Below, one piece after another: positions 17,656 through 26,583 of a DNA stretch of 61,039 nt; position 1 is the stretch's first letter; the number at the start of each line of letters is the position of its first letter. This DNA comes from an uncultured Clostridia bacterium (GTDB taxonomy: Bacteria; Bacillota; Clostridia; Oscillospirales; Ruminococcaceae). The position numbers and the translations under genes are program-made. The notes beneath the pieces were generated by a model. That model was not told the DNA's origin and did no database searches. It was given only the letters and a program-made list of their open reading frames with translations. Location of the stretch: positions 1 through 61,039 of the forward strand of contig CANRLU010000003.1 of assembly GCA_947631535.1 (NCBI GenBank), written 5' to 3'.

Positions 17656-18312
17656 TCAATCGCCGTAATCGAAGATGTCCACAAGTTCGCCGGACGACTT
17701 GCCGTAAAGCCTGCCGTCTTCGGAATAAAAATATTCGCTGGCAGGGTCAACGTTAAAGCGGTACACGATTCTATAGATGACGTCGTATGTATAATTGCCG
17801 TCTTCGCCCTGGGATTCGTCTATCACATACTGATAGCCGCATTTTTCGGGGCTGATCTCGTCTTCGGCTATCTCCGAGATGTTTTTGCCGATATTTACCG
17901 TGAAAACGAGCGTTTCATAATCCTCATCGTTATATTCTTCGGCGGAAGATGCCAAAAACGATCCTTCGGGGTACATTTCGTCGGGAAGGTTAATCAAAAA
18001 GGCGTGAGTCGGCCCCGAAGAGGGATTTCCGAGGCAGGTGACGTCGGTTCCCTCAACGCTGTCGGCAACTGTGAGCTCCATACTGTCGCGGCTGCCGTTC
18101 CAGAAATAAGCGTCCGCAAAGGCCTTTTTAAAGGTGCGGTTGTATTCATAGTCTATGTTTTGAACGGTTACCGAGTCATAGTCGGAATAGGCGGTAAATA
18201 CAAACAGCAGCAAAATGAATATCAGCACCAAAACTGCCGCGCATATAATGAGAATTTTTGCCGTCACCGCAAAAGCCACCATTGATGTCTGTGCGCTCTT
18301 TTGTTCGTTCAT
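17656..18312 (-). CDS. Unknown membrane-anchored extracytoplasmic protein
   Basis: 218 residues of unrecognised family. Residues about 17-42 are one long hydrophobic helix (LIICAAVLVLIFILLLFVF) after a short cytoplasmic start, so the rest is probably outside. The external part is acidic and rich in Tyr, Asp and Glu, with no cysteine pair, lipobox or known motif. The start follows AGGAAG at a good distance. It lies 33 bases downstream of asnB on the same strand with no terminator between, so the two are probably co-transcribed; a functional link to asparagine synthesis is not evident. Confidence 0.7.
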   Translation of the reverse strand: MNEQKSAQTSMVAFAVTAKILIICAAVLVLIFILLLFVFTAYSDYDSVTVQNIDYEYNRTFKKAFADAYFWNGSRDSMELTVADSVEGTDVTCLGNPSSGPTHAFLINLPDEMYPEGSFLASSAEEYNDEDYETLVFTVNIGKNISEIAEDEISPEKCGYQYVIDESQGEDGNYTYDVIYRIVYRFNVDPASEYFYSEDGRLYGKSSGELVDIFDYGD

Positions 18313-18345
18313 ATTAACACTTCCTTTTTTTGAAACGTCGGGTCA

Positions 18346-20169
18346 TTATCCGAAATACACGCCGTACCACACGAGGAAGGTATATACTGTCCAGATCTTG
18401 CGCGAGTTGTCGTATTTTCCGGCGCGGTGCTGATCCAAAAGCTCCACGAGCTTATCGGTGTTGAAGAACTTCTGCGCGCGCTCGCTTTCAAATTCCGCTC
18501 TTACCTTGTTGTAATACTCGTCTTCCTTGAGCCACACCCTTATCGGCACCGGGAAGCCGAGCTTCTTTTTATTGGCGGTAAGGGGAGGGCAGGCGGCGAG
18601 GGCAGCCTTTCTCATGGCGAATTTGGTATTTTCCTTGGTCACGCGGTATCTCTTGGGTATCCTCTCGGCGAGAGCCATAACATATCTGTCGAGGAAGGGT
18701 ACTCTGAGCTCGAGCGAATTTGCCATAGACATTTTATCGGCTTTAAGCAGTATGTCTCCGGTCATCCAGAGGTTGAGGTCGAGATACTGCATTTTGGTCA
18801 CGGCGTCTTTATCTGCGACCTTGTCGTAAAAAGGTTTGGTTATCTCTTTGGCGTCGGGAGCGTCGGTTTTGATTTTAAGGAGCTGCTTGCGCTCTTTTTC
18901 CGAGAAGATATATGCGTTTCCGATAAAGCGCTCCTCGAGGTCTTTTCCGCGGCGGATAAGGAAGTTGAGCCCGCGGTGGGCGGGGAGCATAGAGGCGCAT
19001 TTGCCGATGCAGCGGCGTATCGGGCGGGGGATAAGGTTGTAAACGGCTACGTCGTCGGGCTCTTTATATATGTTGTAGCCTCCGAAAATCTCGTCGGCAC
19101 CTTCTCCCGAGAGCACTACCTTTACCCGCTCAGAAGCGAGTTTGCACACAAAATATAGCGCCACAGCCGCAGGGTCGGCGAGCGGTTCGTCCATATGATA
19201 TTGTATCTTCGGGAAGGTTCCCCAGTATTCCTTGGGCGTGATGACTTTTGATATGTTTTCCTTGCCGATATACTTTGAAAATTCCTTTGCGTAGCCTATT
19301 TCGTTGTATTTTTCGTCCTCGCCGAAGCCTACGGTAAAGGTCTTGTCAACGTTTGCGACTGCCGCAACATAGCTCGAATCAACTCCGCTCGAAAGGAAGC
19401 TGCCCACTTCAACGTCGGCGATTTTATGCGCCTCTACGGAGTCTTTAAACGTCTCGGATATCCTTTTTACCCACTCGTCGAGGTCGGGCTTTTCGTCGGC
19501 GTCAAAGTTTACGCTCCAGTAGCGCTCCGTTTTCAGCTCGCCGTCGCGATATGTGAACCAGTGAGCGGGCAGAAGCTTATAAACGCCCTTGAAAAATGTT
19601 TCCTCGCAGGGAGAATACTGGAAAGTCAGGTAGTTTTCAAGGGCGGACTCGTTGAGCTCCTTTTTGAAGTCGGGGTGCAAAAGAAAGCTCTTTATCTCGG
19701 AGCCGAAAATGAAGCTTTCGCCCATTTTTGTGTAATAGAGCGGCTTTATGCCGAAGAAGTCCCGTGCGCCGAAGAGCTCCTGCTTATTCGAGTCCCAGAT
19801 CACGAACGCGAACATTCCGCGAAGCTTAGGCAGCATATCCTTGCCCCATTCCTCGTAGCCGTGAAGCAAAACTTCGGAGTCGGTATTTGTCGAGAAGCAG
19901 TGGCCGGCGTTTATAAGCTCCTCGCGGAGTTTGCGGTAATTATAGATCTCGCCGTTAAAGGTGAGAACGAGCGAGCGGTCTTCGTTATAAAGAGGTTGCG
20001 AACCGGTGGAAAGGTCGATTATCGAGAGCCTTCTGAAGCCGAGCGCAACGCCGCCGTCTATATGCCTGCCGCCCGAATCCGGCCCGCGGTGCCTTATTGC
20101 CTCCATCATTTTTTCTATGACTTCATCGGCGTTTGCTATCTTATTTGTAAAGCCTACGATTCCGCACAT
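18346..20169 (-). CDS. asnB: Asparagine synthetase (glutamine-hydrolysing)
   Basis: Makes asparagine from aspartate, glutamine and ATP. The 607 residues begin MCGIVGF, so Cys2 is the glutaminase nucleophile after methionine removal. The N-terminal Ntn domain has RRLSIIDL and FNGEIYNY; the synthetase half has the PP-loop SSGVDSS (about 260) and SGEGADEIFGGY. The length fits the Bacillus AsnB/AsnO class. A near-consensus promoter and AAGGAG precede the gene. No T-box or other leader is visible in the short upstream region, so control by asparagine is not apparent from sequence. Confidence 0.96.
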   Translation of the reverse strand: MCGIVGFTNKIANADEVIEKMMEAIRHRGPDSGGRHIDGGVALGFRRLSIIDLSTGSQPLYNEDRSLVLTFNGEIYNYRKLREELINAGHCFSTNTDSEVLLHGYEEWGKDMLPKLRGMFAFVIWDSNKQELFGARDFFGIKPLYYTKMGESFIFGSEIKSFLLHPDFKKELNESALENYLTFQYSPCEETFFKGVYKLLPAHWFTYRDGELKTERYWSVNFDADEKPDLDEWVKRISETFKDSVEAHKIADVEVGSFLSSGVDSSYVAAVANVDKTFTVGFGEDEKYNEIGYAKEFSKYIGKENISKVITPKEYWGTFPKIQYHMDEPLADPAAVALYFVCKLASERVKVVLSGEGADEIFGGYNIYKEPDDVAVYNLIPRPIRRCIGKCASMLPAHRGLNFLIRRGKDLEERFIGNAYIFSEKERKQLLKIKTDAPDAKEITKPFYDKVADKDAVTKMQYLDLNLWMTGDILLKADKMSMANSLELRVPFLDRYVMALAERIPKRYRVTKENTKFAMRKAALAACPPLTANKKKLGFPVPIRVWLKEDEYYNKVRAEFESERAQKFFNTDKLVELLDQHRAGKYDNSRKIWTVYTFLVWYGVYFG

Positions 20170-20219
20170 ATGATTTATCTCCTTGTATGAAAATTTGAAT
20201 TGTTTCGGTAATTTCAGAA

Positions 20220-20248
20220 ATTATACCATATTTCAAGCTGAAATTCAA
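20220..20248 (-). promoter_or_regulatory. Sigma-A promoter for asnB
   Basis: Minus strand TTGAAT (20243-20248), 17-bp spacer, TATAAT (20220-20225), about 50 bp before the start. Confidence 0.75.
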
Positions 20249-20298
20249 TCGGATATGGTTACACAAAGGTTACAATTTATTAAAATTCGGGAATATCC

Positions 20299-20327
20299 TT
20301 GAAAAAAGCAGGGGATTGCTGTATAAT
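20299..20327 (+). promoter_or_regulatory. Sigma-A promoter for the SGNH/lipoprotein operon
   Basis: TTGAAA (20299-20304), 17-bp spacer, TATAAT (20322-20327), about 48 bp before ATG 20375. It diverges from asnB. Confidence 0.78.
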
Positions 20328-20374
20328 ATTATCGTGTAATAATATGATTTTGTCTGCGAAACGGAGTGGAAGCT

Positions 20375-21238
20375 ATGAACGGGCAGGTCGGCAGAAAAAA
20401 GAAGCTTAGGGTGAGATACCGTTTGAGCATAGTGTTTTTCGGAGCCGTGCTAATATTCGGCGTGATGTTTTACCGCTATATGAAAACAGTCACGCTTGAA
20501 GACGTCCTTTCGGAAAACAGGACTATAACCGTCTTTGCTCACGGCGCACAGAACTCATCTGACGGCGAAGAGGGCTCCGATGCTGCGCTTACCGAGGGCG
20601 AGACCCAAGGCCAAGCTGCCGACAGCGGTGAGAACATAAACCCCGTGCCCGAAAGCGAGGAGCGCGACAGCACGTATCTTGACAGCTGCGCCTTTATAGG
20701 CGATTCCATAACCTACGGGCTGAGCTCATACGGCGTTGTGCCGTCGTCAAACGTTTTTGCGAGCGTTGCTATGAGCATCGCAAAAGCGGAGACCGAGAAG
20801 ATAGATACTCCCTACGGCTCGGTGACTGCTATCGAGGCAGTGACCGAAATGCAGCCAGAAAACATTTATATAATGCTCGGCTCAAACGGAGCGGCGTATA
20901 TGTCGGTAGCGGAAATGTATCAGAACTATCAGGCGTTTTTGAATAAGGTCAGGCTTGCCTGCCCCGATTCCGAGATATACATAATTTCCACGCCGCCGGT
21001 CACGTCAGCAAAAGAGAGCTCCGTAGAATCTCCGATCAAAAACGCCGATATCGATAGTCTCAACGAAAAGCTGCTCACATATGCCGACGACAACGGGATA
21101 CACTACCTTGACCTAAATTCAGCGTTGAAAGACAGTTCGGGCTGCCTGCCGGCTGATTCGGCGGAGAACGACGGCCTGCACTTCAAATATTCCACATACG
21201 AGACTTTTATAGGATATATCCTCACACACACCGCATAA
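20375..21238 (+). CDS. Membrane-anchored SGNH (GDSL-like) hydrolase
   Basis: 287 residues. A basic start and a hydrophobic segment (about 16-32) anchor it to the membrane, followed by a low-complexity Glu/Gly/Ser linker and an SGNH domain. Blocks visible: GDSIT (109-113, nucleophile Ser111), MLGSNG (Gly and Asn of the oxyanion hole) and DGLH (Asp266, His269). This type often deacylates or acylates cell-surface glycans, but the substrate is not visible. I use ATG 20375, eight bases after ACGGAG, rather than an upstream GTG. It leads an operon with a DUF4358 lipoprotein and an OppA-like lipoprotein. Confidence 0.85.
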   Translation: MNGQVGRKKKLRVRYRLSIVFFGAVLIFGVMFYRYMKTVTLEDVLSENRTITVFAHGAQNSSDGEEGSDAALTEGETQGQAADSGENINPVPESEERDSTYLDSCAFIGDSITYGLSSYGVVPSSNVFASVAMSIAKAETEKIDTPYGSVTAIEAVTEMQPENIYIMLGSNGAAYMSVAEMYQNYQAFLNKVRLACPDSEIYIISTPPVTSAKESSVESPIKNADIDSLNEKLLTYADDNGIHYLDLNSALKDSSGCLPADSAENDGLHFKYSTYETFIGYILTHTA

Positions 21239-21250
21239 AGAGGTTTTTTG

Positions 21251-21703
21251 ATGAAAAAGCTTATCATCGCCGTTTTGGCGCTTGTTTTACTTACCTCCTG
21301 CTCGCAGTATGCCGAGCCGGAAGTTTCGGTCGTATTTGAAAATATGCTTTCCGGTCAGGAGCTTGAAGAGATGACCCCCGCCACCGCCCAGGAAGTGGGC
21401 ATACTGTTCGATTTTGATATTTCGCTCGCCGAAGAGTATTCCGTAAGCTACAGCGGCAAGGGCGGCTGCGCCGATATCCTCGCTGTATTTAAGCTTTACG
21501 ACGGTGAAAACACCTCGGACGTAGCTTCCGTACTTGAAAAATACCGTGAGGACAGATATAACGATTTTCTTGGTTATGCCCCCTTTGAGGCGGAAAAAAT
21601 CGAGAACGGCAGGGTTTTGACCTACGGAAGATATGTAATACTTGCGGTGCTGCCGGATATTGACGCTGCCGTATCGGCGGCAGATAAGGCATTTAAGGCA
21701 TGA
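21251..21703 (+). CDS. DUF4358 family lipoprotein
   Basis: 150 residues. A lipoprotein signal (MKKLIIAVLALVLLTSC) gives lipidation at Cys17. The mature part is acidic with no enzyme motif; it matches what I recall as DUF4358, a clostridial family often encoded next to SGNH hydrolases. I start at ATG 21251, seven bases after AGAGG, rather than at a TTG one codon upstream. The stop overlaps the following gene (ATGA), so translation is coupled. Function is unknown; a surface role with the neighbouring hydrolase is inferred. Confidence 0.78.
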   Translation: MKKLIIAVLALVLLTSCSQYAEPEVSVVFENMLSGQELEEMTPATAQEVGILFDFDISLAEEYSVSYSGKGGCADILAVFKLYDGENTSDVASVLEKYREDRYNDFLGYAPFEAEKIENGRVLTYGRYVILAVLPDIDAAVSAADKAFKA

Positions 21704-23337
21704 CGGCGGCTAAACTTCGCGCATTTGCGTCATTCGTTCTTATAATATGCTCTGCGGCGCTTTTTGTCGCCTGTGCGCCGCTCGAAGCCGTTGTGGAGTT
21801 CTTTTCTGACGACGGCACGGGGCACATATTCAAAATGGCGATAGACGCCGACCCGCAGTGCCTTGACCCGCAGCTCGCCGAAGACAAAAACTCGGTGAGC
21901 ATAGCCAAGAATCTTTTTGCGGGGCTTATGGCGATAGACGAAAGCGGAAAACTCGTGTGCCGCATAGCGGAGGACTATACCGTTTCGAGCGACGGCTTAA
22001 AATACACTTTTTATCTCAAAGAAGGCTATAAATGGAACGCCGTCGGGGATTTTGAAGCTCCGGTGACCGCGCAGGATTTTGTTTTCGGGTTCAGAAGGCT
22101 CTTTGACCCGAAGACCGCTTCGCCTCACGCAAAAGATTATTACTGCATATACGGCGCGGAGGCCGCCGTGAGAGGGCTTATAGGCACCGAAAGCATCGGC
22201 GTTGCCGCCCTCGACGATTATACGCTCGAGTTCACCCTCGGCTATCAGAACGCCGAGTTTTTATATCTGCTTGCCGAGCTTCCGGCGATGCCTTGCTGCG
22301 AGGAATTTTTCAATACCTCCGGAGGCAAATACGGCCTTGAAGCCGAGGCCACCTGCTCGAACGGGCCGTTTTACATCAGATACTGGCTCCACGATCCCTA
22401 CGGCAAAAACAACTACGTCAGGATAAGAAGAAACCCCGGCTACAGCGAAATGAGCTATGTCAGCCCCGCGGGCGTGAACTACATCGTAACGCCCGACGCC
22501 GAGGAGAGGACTTCCGACTTTCTTGGCGGAGCAACGGAGGCCGCACTTTATGCCGTAGGCAGCGCCGCGCCGATAGACGGCAGCGAATACGTCTGCGGGT
22601 ATGCAGATACCGCAGGGCTTATTTTCAACGAAAAAATAAAGGCTTTTTCCGACGCGCAGGTGCGTCAGGTATTCTCATGGGCCGTAGATCGCGAGGCGCT
22701 GAACGGATCTGCGCCGGATATACTCGTTGACGCCGGCGGAGTTGTCCCGAAAAACCCGCTCTTATCGAAAAAAGGGTATTCAAACACCGTTGACCCCGAA
22801 ACCGTCGCGCCGAACAAAGCTATGGCAGAATACAAATGGAGCTTTATTCTCACCGAGGCGGAGAAATCGGAGCTCATCGGAAAAACTGTGATGATTCCCT
22901 CAGATTTCGGATACGGGGAGTACCTCTCAGAGCTCACCGACTGTTGGTATTCCGTCTTCGGGATACACTTCGGGCTTGAATTTGTGAACGCGCGCGACTA
23001 TGAGTCGAGGCTTGAAAGCGGCGACTACGATATTGCGCTCATTATGCTTCATTCCGGCTCCGCTTCTCCTGCCGATTATATTGAGCCGTTCGGGGACGGA
23101 AGCCTCACGTTCAAATCCGAGGCCGCAGCGGAAGCGCTTTCGGGCAGAGGGCATTATGCCTCTATGACGCTTTTAAACTACGCCTGCTCGGAGGCCGAAA
23201 ACGAGATCATATCGGAATATCATTTTATACCGATATGGCAGATACCTACCGTTATGTGCTTTGACGAAGATGCGCAGGGCCTTTGGCTCGACCCTTTTTC
23301 CGGCACCGTTTACTTTGAAAACGCAAAGAAGTTCTGA
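21700..23337 (+). CDS. Oligopeptide-type ABC solute-binding lipoprotein, no permease nearby
   Basis: 545 residues of the bacterial extracellular solute-binding family 5 (OppA/DppA). The lipobox LFVAC places the lipid on Cys25. Characteristic blocks: DPQCLDPQLAEDKNS, LFAGLMAIDESGKLV, and TAQDFVFGFRRLFDP; the C-terminus has HFIPIW, the usual end of OppA proteins. No permease or ATPase gene is adjacent, so it either serves a transporter elsewhere or has another surface role. It is coupled to the DUF4358 lipoprotein by a four-base overlap and ends at a bidirectional terminator. Confidence 0.9.
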   Translation: MTAAKLRAFASFVLIICSAALFVACAPLEAVVEFFSDDGTGHIFKMAIDADPQCLDPQLAEDKNSVSIAKNLFAGLMAIDESGKLVCRIAEDYTVSSDGLKYTFYLKEGYKWNAVGDFEAPVTAQDFVFGFRRLFDPKTASPHAKDYYCIYGAEAAVRGLIGTESIGVAALDDYTLEFTLGYQNAEFLYLLAELPAMPCCEEFFNTSGGKYGLEAEATCSNGPFYIRYWLHDPYGKNNYVRIRRNPGYSEMSYVSPAGVNYIVTPDAEERTSDFLGGATEAALYAVGSAAPIDGSEYVCGYADTAGLIFNEKIKAFSDAQVRQVFSWAVDREALNGSAPDILVDAGGVVPKNPLLSKKGYSNTVDPETVAPNKAMAEYKWSFILTEAEKSELIGKTVMIPSDFGYGEYLSELTDCWYSVFGIHFGLEFVNARDYESRLESGDYDIALIMLHSGSASPADYIEPFGDGSLTFKSEAAAEALSGRGHYASMTLLNYACSEAENEIISEYHFIPIWQIPTVMCFDEDAQGLWLDPFSGTVYFENAKKF

Positions 23338-23348
23338 GGCAAATAAAA

Positions 23349-23370
23349 AAAGCCCTTATGGGCTTTCTTT
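23349..23370. terminator. Bidirectional terminator between OppA-like gene and rpmB
   Basis: AAAGCCC (23349-23355) pairs with GGGCTTT (23360-23366), loop TTAT, T-rich on the plus side and A-rich before it, so it can also stop rpmB transcription. Confidence 0.85.
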
Positions 23371-23386
23371 ATTGCATTGTTCGGAA

Positions 23387-23572
23387 TTATGCTCTTGTGA
23401 CCTTGCCGGACCTAAGGCATCTCGAGCAAACATAAACGTGGCAGGGCGTACCGTTCTTGATAACCTTGACTCTCTTTACATTAGGCTTCCAAGTCCTGTT
23501 GGTTCTCCTATGAGAGTGAGAAACCTTGATTCCGAAAGTTACACCCTTTCCGCAAACTTCACATTTAGCCAT
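23387..23572 (-). CDS. rpmB: 50S ribosomal protein L28
   Basis: 61 residues. Large-subunit protein; sequence [14 protein letters not shown] and [14 protein letters not shown] are typical. It keeps two CxxC pairs (C4, C7 and the pair in VCSRCLRS), so this is the zinc-binding C+ form. I start at ATG 23572, nine bases after GGAGG; a longer frame upstream would add nine residues absent from the family. It is monocistronic, with its own promoter and shared terminator. Confidence 0.96.
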   Translation of the reverse strand: MAKCEVCGKGVTFGIKVSHSHRRTNRTWKPNVKRVKVIKNGTPCHVYVCSRCLRSGKVTRA

Positions 23573-23614
23573 CGGGCTGCACCTCCTTTTGATTTTCATA
23601 GAATCACAAGCTAT

Positions 23615-23643
23615 ATCTTAGCAAATTTTTTTGCGAAATGCAA
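23615..23643 (-). promoter_or_regulatory. Sigma-A promoter for rpmB
   Basis: Minus strand TTGCAT (23638-23643), 17-bp spacer, TAAGAT (23615-23620), about 43 bp before the ATG. Confidence 0.65.
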
Positions 23644-23692
23644 GTGTTTTCCGAAAAAATATTTATATATTTTCAAATCTTTCCTATATGCC

Positions 23693-23721
23693 TTGCTATT
23701 TTTAGAAATTTATAGTACAAT
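23693..23721 (+). promoter_or_regulatory. Sigma-A promoter for the M50-scpA-scpB operon
   Basis: TTGCTA (23693-23698), 17-bp spacer, TACAAT (23716-23721), about 53 bp before ATG 23775. Confidence 0.65.
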
Positions 23722-23774
23722 AGAATAATACGGTGCGCATAAAAAGCGCCGCGATTTCTGAAAGGAGCCTTTAA

Positions 23775-24482
23775 ATGTCATTTCTGCTGAATTATTCGGG
23801 GATAGAGCTTGTTATACTGCTCTGTATCCGCCTTCTTATCATATTTGCGATACTTCCAATACATGAATACGCCCACGGCTATGCCGCCCAAAAGCTCGGC
23901 GACAATACCGCTCTTATATCTGGCAGGCTCACTCTTAACCCGCTTGCCCACGTAGACCCGCTCGGAGCGATACTCCTTCTGCTTCTCGGATTCGGCTGGG
24001 CAAGGCCCGTCCCTGTAAACCCGCGCAATTTCAGGAACTATAAGCGCGATATGGCCATAACCGCCTTTGCGGGGCCTCTTTCCAACCTTATCTGCGCTAT
24101 AGCCGCCGTTTTTGTCAATTCCGTGCTTATAGGAATATTCAACTACAGGGTGTTTTCACTCTCGGAATCTTTTTACACCGTTATCTACTTCGTTATAATC
24201 GCTTTCCAATATTTCGCGACTATAAACATCTCGCTCGCGGTCTTTAACCTTATACCCATTGAGCCTCTTGACGGTTCCCGTATTTTCAGCTATTTTCTCC
24301 CGCCGAAGGCCAACGCCTTTATCGCGCGCTACAGGCGCTACTTCTATTACGGACTGCTCATTCTGCTTATCACCGGAATACTCACGGGCCCGCTCTCTTG
24401 GGTGATAAATAGGCTTTACAACCTGTTCGGCCTTATGTTCTTCTGGGTCGATATCATATTCAGAGCGGTATTCGCAAGATGA
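23775..24482 (+). CDS. Site-2-protease family (M50) membrane metalloprotease
   Basis: 235 residues with about five membrane helices. The zinc site HEYAH (H30, E31, H34) lies in the first helix, and the third ligand region is EPLDGSRIF in a later helix, as in intramembrane site-2 proteases of the small Rip/YwhC type without a PDZ domain. The substrate is unknown. It overlaps scpA by four bases; this protease-scpA-scpB order is common in clostridia. AAAGGAG precedes the ATG at 23775. Confidence 0.92.
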   Translation: MSFLLNYSGIELVILLCIRLLIIFAILPIHEYAHGYAAQKLGDNTALISGRLTLNPLAHVDPLGAILLLLLGFGWARPVPVNPRNFRNYKRDMAITAFAGPLSNLICAIAAVFVNSVLIGIFNYRVFSLSESFYTVIYFVIIAFQYFATINISLAVFNLIPIEPLDGSRIFSYFLPPKANAFIARYRRYFYYGLLILLITGILTGPLSWVINRLYNLFGLMFFWVDIIFRAVFAR

Positions 24483-25210
24483 GCTATACGGCAGTATCAT
24501 ACCGGCTCGACAGTTTTGAGGGTCCGCTCGACCTGCTTTTGTATCTGATATCAAAGCATAAGCTCAACATCAACGATATAAAGATATCCCTTCTTTTAGA
24601 GCAGTATCTCGAATATATCGACGGCCTTGAGGAGCAGGACTTTGAATATGCCGGCGAGTTCCTTGAGATGGCGGCAAGGCTCATTCTTATAAAAACGCTT
24701 TCGCTGCTTCCGAAGCACGAGGAGGCCAACGAGCTCAAGCAGGAGCTCCAGGGCAGGCTGATAGAATATTCTTTGTGCAAGCAGGCGGCGGCAAGGCTCA
24801 AGGAAAACTATAAGGGCGACGTGATATACGTAAAAAAGCCGTCTGAGCTCAAGATATCAAAGACATATACCCACACCCACAGCCCCGACGACCTTTTGGC
24901 GGCGTTCTTTGGGATATCGAGTCAGAAGCTCAAAAACAGTCCGGTGCAGATATCCGCTTTCAGACCTATAGTTTCAAAGAGGATAGTTTCGGTATCTTCA
25001 AAGATATTCTATGTTCTGCGCAGGCTTTACCGCAGCGGAAAATGCAGTCTTACAGACCTTTACGACGGCATGACCGACCGCTCCGAGAAAATAGCGACTT
25101 TTCTTGCCATATTGGAGCTCACGAAATCGGGCAGGGTGCTCCTTAACGACGACAATACCGAAATAACCTTTGACCCCGAAAAGCGGCGTCATAGGAAAAG
25201 TGAGGAATAA
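24479..25210 (+). CDS. scpA: Segregation and condensation protein A
   Basis: Kleisin subunit of the SMC-ScpAB condensin that compacts and segregates the chromosome. 243 residues; the N-terminal signature FEGPLDLLLYLISKHKLNI (12-30) is diagnostic. The middle is acidic and the C-terminal winged helix (RRLYRSGKCSLTDLYDG) contacts the SMC head. It overlaps the M50 gene by four bases and is followed after two bases by scpB. Confidence 0.96.
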   Translation: MSYTAVSYRLDSFEGPLDLLLYLISKHKLNINDIKISLLLEQYLEYIDGLEEQDFEYAGEFLEMAARLILIKTLSLLPKHEEANELKQELQGRLIEYSLCKQAAARLKENYKGDVIYVKKPSELKISKTYTHTHSPDDLLAAFFGISSQKLKNSPVQISAFRPIVSKRIVSVSSKIFYVLRRLYRSGKCSLTDLYDGMTDRSEKIATFLAILELTKSGRVLLNDDNTEITFDPEKRRHRKSEE

Positions 25211-25212
25211 AA

Positions 25213-25764
25213 ATGCAGCTTGAAGAAAAAATCTCCGTCATCGAAGCGATACTGTTTGCGAGCGGAGAACCAGTTGAGTTTGAAAGGCTTGCCCTCGGGG
25301 CGGGCGTTGATATATCGGACTTACATAAGCTTATACCCATTCTCAATTCAAATTACCGCGACCACGGCTCGGCGCTCGAAGTCTTAAAGCTCGAAGACTC
25401 CTATCAACTCGCCACCCGCGAGGAATTTGCGCCGTATATAAAAGCTGCGCTCGAGTCAAAGAGAACGGCCACGCTTTCGCCCGCGGCTATGGAAACTCTC
25501 ACCGTGATAGCCTATAACCAGCCAGTTACCAGAAGCTTTGTTGAAGACGTGAGGGGAGTGGATTCGAGCGGAGTTATCACAAATCTCCTCGAAAAGGAGC
25601 TTATAGAAGAGGCGGGAAGGCTCGATGTTCCCGGAAAGCCGCTCACATTTAAAACCACGGCTAACTTTTTAAGGTGCTTCGGGCTGTCGTCGATAAACGA
25701 CCTTCCGCCGCTTCCGAGCGACAACTCGCAGATGACTTTTGACGATGTAAATTCCGAAAATTAA
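25213..25764 (+). CDS. scpB: Segregation and condensation protein B
   Basis: Kite subunit of the SMC-ScpAB complex; it bridges ScpA. 183 residues, with two winged-helix domains: EAILFASGEPVEFERLA in the first and METLTVIAYNQPVTRS in the second, followed by the RGVDSSGVITNLLEK segment typical of ScpB. The start is two bases after scpA, so translation is probably coupled. The short acidic C-terminus is as usual. Confidence 0.96.
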   Translation: MQLEEKISVIEAILFASGEPVEFERLALGAGVDISDLHKLIPILNSNYRDHGSALEVLKLEDSYQLATREEFAPYIKAALESKRTATLSPAAMETLTVIAYNQPVTRSFVEDVRGVDSSGVITNLLEKELIEEAGRLDVPGKPLTFKTTANFLRCFGLSSINDLPPLPSDNSQMTFDDVNSEN

Positions 25765-25794
25765 GCGTTAAAACTTCGAAAATGGGGGAATGAT

Positions 25795-26583
25795 ATGATC
25801 GTGCTCTGGATAATTTTGGGCGTCCTTGCCGCATTGATCGCTATTATCGTCATTTTGCTCCATATTTCGGTTAGGGCTTATATAGAGGCCGACAATTCCC
25901 GCCTTAATATAGAGGTGAAATATCTCGGATTCAGTCTGTATAAGCTTGCGATACCCGAAAAAAAAGAAGACGCTGAAAAGCCGAAAGAAGTGCATAGCGG
26001 CGAAGCTCCCCGCGAGCAGGATAAGCCCGAAATAGAGATAACCGAGATACCCGAGGCGGCTCCCGCAAGCAGCGATGAGGCTTCCGACAAGTACGCGAAA
26101 AAAGAACCCTCCGAAGTTCAAAATGAAGATGAAGACGTTGCCGAAGAAGCTCCAAAGAGCGATAAAGATCCAAGCGAGCCCACTCTGCTTGAGAAGTTCA
26201 ACGCCGTAAAAAAGTATATCCCTGCCGGAAAAAAGGCTTTCCGAAAGCTTTTGAAGCTGATAAGATTCTACGGCTTTACGCTTGAGCTTACCGTCGGCAG
26301 CGACGACCCCTATAAAGCCGGAATGAACTTCGGCAGGATAAACGCCATTGCGTATTCTGCCCTTGGGCTTTTATGCTGCCTGTTCAGCGTAAAAATTGAT
26401 CACACCGACATAAAATGCGATTTTGAGAACAAAAAAGCCGACTTTTTTGCAAAGACCGCAATATATGTGAGGCCGAGCGCGCTTTTGGCTCTTGCCGTTT
26501 ACGTGGGGATATATTATCTTAAAATAAGAAAAACCTTAAAAAAACTTGATACCAGCAAAAAGGAGACTGCAAATCATGAGTGA
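25795..26583 (+). CDS. YtfI-like DUF2953 membrane protein
   Basis: 262 residues. One N-terminal membrane helix (3-24) is followed by the DUF2953 beta segment (ADNSRLNIEVKYLGFSLYKL), a long charged Glu/Lys/Pro linker (about 58-135), and a C-terminal part with a hydrophobic stretch (AYSALGLLCCLFS, then ALLALAVYVGIYYL). DUF2953 proteins are encoded directly before YtfJ in Bacillus and clostridia, and the pair is sporulation-associated. The function is unknown. It overlaps the ytfJ start by eight bases. Confidence 0.82.
   Translation: MIVLWIILGVLAALIAIIVILLHISVRAYIEADNSRLNIEVKYLGFSLYKLAIPEKKEDAEKPKEVHSGEAPREQDKPEIEITEIPEAAPASSDEASDKYAKKEPSEVQNEDEDVAEEAPKSDKDPSEPTLLEKFNAVKKYIPAGKKAFRKLLKLIRFYGFTLELTVGSDDPYKAGMNFGRINAIAYSALGLLCCLFSVKIDHTDIKCDFENKKADFFAKTAIYVRPSALLALAVYVGIYYLKIRKTLKKLDTSKKETANHE

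Noticed and set aside
18427-19158. A 243-codon frame, with another of 254 codons at 19426, antisense to asnB
   Set aside because: Both are shadows of the asnB frame with no ribosome site or family similarity.
20170-20374. A T-box or other riboswitch in the asnB leader
   Set aside because: The leader after the promoter is about 40 bases and AT-rich, with no specifier stem or T-box sequence.
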